From contig NW_020170423.1 of the NCBI RefSeq assembly GCF_000524195.1, positions 448,332 to 512,331 of the forward strand: 64,000 bases of DNA. Reading direction: 5' to 3'. The position numbers were made by a program, and so were the translations under genes. This document shows, one piece after another, positions 60,641 to 64,000 of this stretch (its first letter is position 1; the number at the start of each line of letters is the position of its first letter). The DNA comes from Echinococcus granulosus. Lineage: Eukaryota; Platyhelminthes; Cestoda; Cyclophyllidea; Taeniidae. A model generated the notes under the pieces. That model was not told the origin of the DNA. It saw nothing but the letters and a program-made list of their open reading frames with translations, and ran no database searches.

Positions 60641-62189
60641 AAGCCGCTTACTTATTTGTTATAAGTAACAAAGTTATTCAAGTAAACAATCTTAAAGAAT
60701 GCAAAAATCCAAACCACGAATTACAGCAGCACCTCGTGATACCAGTGACAGTAACCAAATAGGCGCATAATGGTAGGTTTCCAGCTTCCGTCCTAAAAGT
60801 ACCCCACGTATGTAATTAATGGCTATTAAGACTTAAAAGTCCAGATTTTATCAAAGCTGTCTTCTTTTAATCAGCAAATATTTGCTATGGCCTCTGAAAT
60901 TAATCAAATCCCCGAAATTGAAGAAGGGATGCCTAATTGAAGCGTCACAGAATAGGACGTGTCCTGTGGATGATATTACATGACTAGACTCAAAAAAGCG
61001 GGTTAAGGAGCCACACCCACTTGGGCTCATCGTCCCAATGCCCTGTAGCCAAGATCCGCTACGAGACTGGGTCTGCATCATTCAAAACTCCACCGCGGAG
61101 TCTACGAAATGTGTGGAAAGGCGTCAGAATCAAGTGGCAAAATAACCCTTCCCTCGCTTTTTTTTCTGTCCAAATAATTCCTGCCAGGCAACAATTACGT
61201 TCCCACAAAGTAGTATTAGGAAATGGATGCAGAGTAGTAGCTACAGGAGGCTTCCCCAACTTGTGTGCTCTGATTCGACTGCTCGGTTTTGAATGAATGA
61301 TATACGCTTGCAGAATGCTTTTAGAACTCCTAGAGTATCACTGGCTTTGGAATCAAATGTCAATTAAATCCTGGAAATGCGCTTCTAATCATCCTCCCTG
61401 GTTCATGTGTGGTCGTTGAAGCAAAGGCCAAATTGTGACTGCAGAAGTGGAGGAGTGGTGTCTATGCAACAGAGTAGAATACCTAGACGGGCTCTTCATT
61501 CACCGTGATTTCGGTTTCTGCCTCTGGATGCATTGACAACCGAGTATACCAGTGGCCCTCTAGCCTTATGGACCCTAATAACGAAATCGTCCATCAGAAA
61601 TGGAACTCACCTTAACCCCCGTATGGTCGCACTTTGGACTGAATTTTTTAGTATTCTCTGTACGTCTACTAAAATAAAAAAAAAACTCTACCCGGCGGAC
61701 TCGTTAGCCGGTGAGCTGATGCAGAAAATGGCCTGTTGCTGCTGTATACAAATAGGTAGGTTTTACTGATGCACCAAGGGAGGTTGGATCCACCCTAAAT
61801 GATCCCCTGAGGAATTTGTGACTAAAAAACTAGGGCAACAGAAGCACCAATGGTAGTCTTTTCACCGGAGGAAAGTTTTTTACTTCACCATCGACATCGC
61901 CAAAAGTACTTTACGGATCCCAACAAAACATCACTTTGAATGACCAATAGGCCTTGCCATTTAGCACAGGTTTAAGCAAATTTCGGAATTGTAGCAGTTC
62001 TGTATTACCCAACGTATCCATTTGTTTCCTTGAAGCGAAAGGGAGTAGGAGATTGGCTTGTATATTTTATGGCTAAGCAAGGGAAGGTCACTAAAGAACA
62101 TCATTTGTCATTTCGTCCTTGGTGAGATGTCTACTTGTCAAGCAGTTTTATATTGTCAATCATTTTCCTGATACTGGTTCAAGCTTGTG

Positions 62190-62360
62190 TTTAAAGTTAT
62201 ATGAAGCTTAGTTTTTGCTTAACTCTTGGATTTGGTTTTGCGGGCACTCGAAGCGCCGTCTTTGTACCTCTGCAGGGGGAAATGGCCTCCGGCCCATGCC
62301 AGTGGCCTCTAACTCTTCTCTACGCCGGCAATGCATACTCTGTAATTTGGATTTTATTAT
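62190..62360 (+). repeat. Dispersed repeat, partial direct copy
   Basis: TTGCTTAACTCTTGGATTTG (62216), GCGGGCACTCGAAGC, TTTGTACCTCTGCAGG (62261), core ATGGCCTCCGGCCCATGCC (62281) and TCTACGCCGGCAATGCATAC (62320). One of the best-preserved copies. Confidence 0.6.
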
Positions 62361-62404
62361 TTAGAGAGTTGTTTAACATTTGTGGCATTCGTTTTCATTC
62401 ATGG

Positions 62405-62900
62405 GAAGATTTCAGTAGTTAATTCAGTAGACAAACCATCACCTCTTTTTCCTGTCCATTCGTTTTATGTTCACTACAAGACCTTCCAGATCTTTGCAAT
62501 TTCACAATCTAAAAAAACTTTGCATCTTTTTTGGATCGTACATTTCACTATCCTTCCAACTCCTTCAAGAAAAGATCTCTGGTAAAACGCCATTTGCCGT
62601 TTCACCTTTGGTTTGATATACCCTCGTTAAGTAGTTCCTTTTTTCCACTTTTTTCAAGATAACACTTTAATTTTGTATCTACAGGAATATGCCCTTTTGT
62701 CCTTCATATTCTGCAATTCTGAAAGTCGTTAAACAATTATAGTATTTGCCTTCACCCATGTACTGAATTCAGTAGTTATTTCAGTAGGCAAGTCGTTACC
62801 GCCTATTTATGTCCACGTGGATTCCCTTCACTTCGTGGCCCTCCAGACCCATGTAATTTCACAATCGGGGAATAAAACATTTCCAAATAATTCAGTTCAT
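62405..62900. repeat. Diverged tandem duplication, about 357-nt period
   Basis: CAGTAGTTAATTCAGTAGAC at 62413 recurs as CAGTAGTTATTTCAGTAGGC at 62770, and CAATTTCACAATCT at 62498 as TAATTTCACAATCG at 62855. Both pairs have the same offset of about 357 nt, so the block was duplicated in tandem. Confidence 0.6.
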
Positions 62901-64000
62901 GTCACTATACGAATGTCCTTCTGTATAGTCAGATTGTTCAGTTTACCTGCACCACATGCATGGCTCTAGGGCTGATTTGACGAGACCGCCTTTCACGAGT
63001 TCTTCAATTCAAGGCAATGGAACAATAAGGAAAGCAGTAAAGACAGCACATTCAAAATGCGCTTCTGTAGATACATATTTTACCGACATCTTGAGCCAAG
63101 TTTTATGGCTTTCACCTCCTCAAACTAGGCTGGAGGACTTTTTAATGTCCGAGTAATCCTTATACCTGCCATACGGTGAGGCGTTAAATGCGTCTAAACA
63201 AAGCAATCTCGAAGGTTTACTCGCCATATTCTCACCACCACACATAAAAGAGAGGTGTTTTCACGAGGTCTTGAACGAAAGGTTGGGATGAGAGCGAAGG
63301 TGAGGTGCATAGTAGGAGAAGGAAGCAAGTTGACTCTCCTCTTTAAACTTTACTGCAAAATCACCCTTGATAATAAATCACTGACAATTAGAGTCAAATG
63401 AAAGCTTCTTCCTCAGCCTTAGCTGATGCATCGACAGTCAACGTCCTCCGATTGATTGGCAATTGATGGACATTCGAGATGCCCTCGAGTAGGGAGGATT
63501 CACTGATTTAAGAGCCGTCACAAAAAAAGTGAAACAAAATATTAAGAAACATGTGTGTAGAATTTTACTAAAGAAGTAATTTTCTAGTTTTTGCCATCAA
63601 AGCAATTCCCATAGCAGAGACCAAAGTCCTTCGTAAATTTAATTTCCTTAAGCGAAGATGATTGACTCCGTCTTTATAGTTGACTGCCGTGGGATTTATT
63701 TCAAATGACATTGAGGCAAATTGATGTAAATCGCATTCAATACAGTTAAAGCACTCTTTTTTGCAAAGCGAACCTCAGTAAAATGTTTTTTTTTTTCATC
63801 AATAGTACATAATCTCATCACCAGCAACAGCAACTTGCAGGTCTATACGCCAGTAAAATAGGGGTACTAAAAAGTATCCGCAAAAAGTTCGGCCCGTTTA
63901 TTATAGTACAAGTTAAGTAGCAGCAACAAAGGGCTTCTCATCACATTCCTTAAAGTACTCAGCACCATTACACAGTCTCGCAAATTCCACTTTCACAAGA

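Larger units (their letters stand above)
57272..64000. other. Non-coding region upstream of the potassium channel
   Basis: No gene supported on either strand. It holds inverted dispersed-repeat copies at 58.3-60.6 kb, one direct copy at 62.2 kb and a diverged tandem duplication at 62.4-62.9 kb. The 63.0-64.0 kb end is AT-rich without recognisable content. The channel promoter and start exon may lie just right of 57.3 kb. Confidence 0.55.

Noticed and set aside
1..64000. CRISPR array, prophage, operon or other bacterial system
   Set aside because: Spliced animal-type genes throughout; no direct-repeat/spacer array and no bacterial gene.

Overview
This is eukaryotic DNA: intron-rich, about 60% A+T, with GT..AG introns from 30 nt (putative) to several kb, and a 100-N scaffold gap at 23709-23808. 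The proteins are animal types: annexin, concentrative nucleoside transporter, collagen/C1q protein, C2H2 zinc-finger protein and two-pore K+ channel. Divergent proteins, mixed short and long introns and an old interspersed repeat family suggest a parasitic flatworm, probably a tapeworm. That is an inference; no phylogenetic test was possible.

Layout. 1516-7230 (-) encodes a four-repeat annexin whose eight coding exons join in phase to 317 residues. 9141-17342 (-) encodes an SLC28/CNT transporter with ten exons found and one short exon missing between 9350 and 10331. 17343-21868 is intergenic and rich in degraded repeats. 21869-30337 (-) encodes a secreted short-collagen/C1q protein in three exons; its 6.7-kb first intron holds the N gap and a phase-compatible alternative terminal exon (25294-25853). 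30338-41905 is almost empty. 41906-46272 (-) is a two-exon, 1403-residue C2H2 protein with about 20 fingers. 46886-47659 (+) is an unrecognised gene head-to-head with it, apparently carrying a 30-nt intron. 49053-57267 (-) is a six-exon two-pore K+ channel. 57.3-64 kb is non-coding repeat debris.

The genes are ordinary single-copy animal genes and do not form an operon or shared pathway. Three (annexin, nucleoside transporter, K+ channel) are membrane or membrane-binding functions, one is secreted, and one is probably a nuclear regulator. All but the 46886-47659 gene lie on the minus strand.

The points most worth checking are: the changed substrate-site residues of the transporter; the possible C1q / non-C1q alternative ending of the collagen gene; the new gene at 46.9-47.7 kb with its micro-intron; a 69-nt in-frame candidate intron inside the zinc-finger gene; and a recurring hairpin in the interspersed repeat. 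Exon boundaries were derived by hand from splice signals, reading phase and family similarity, without transcript data.
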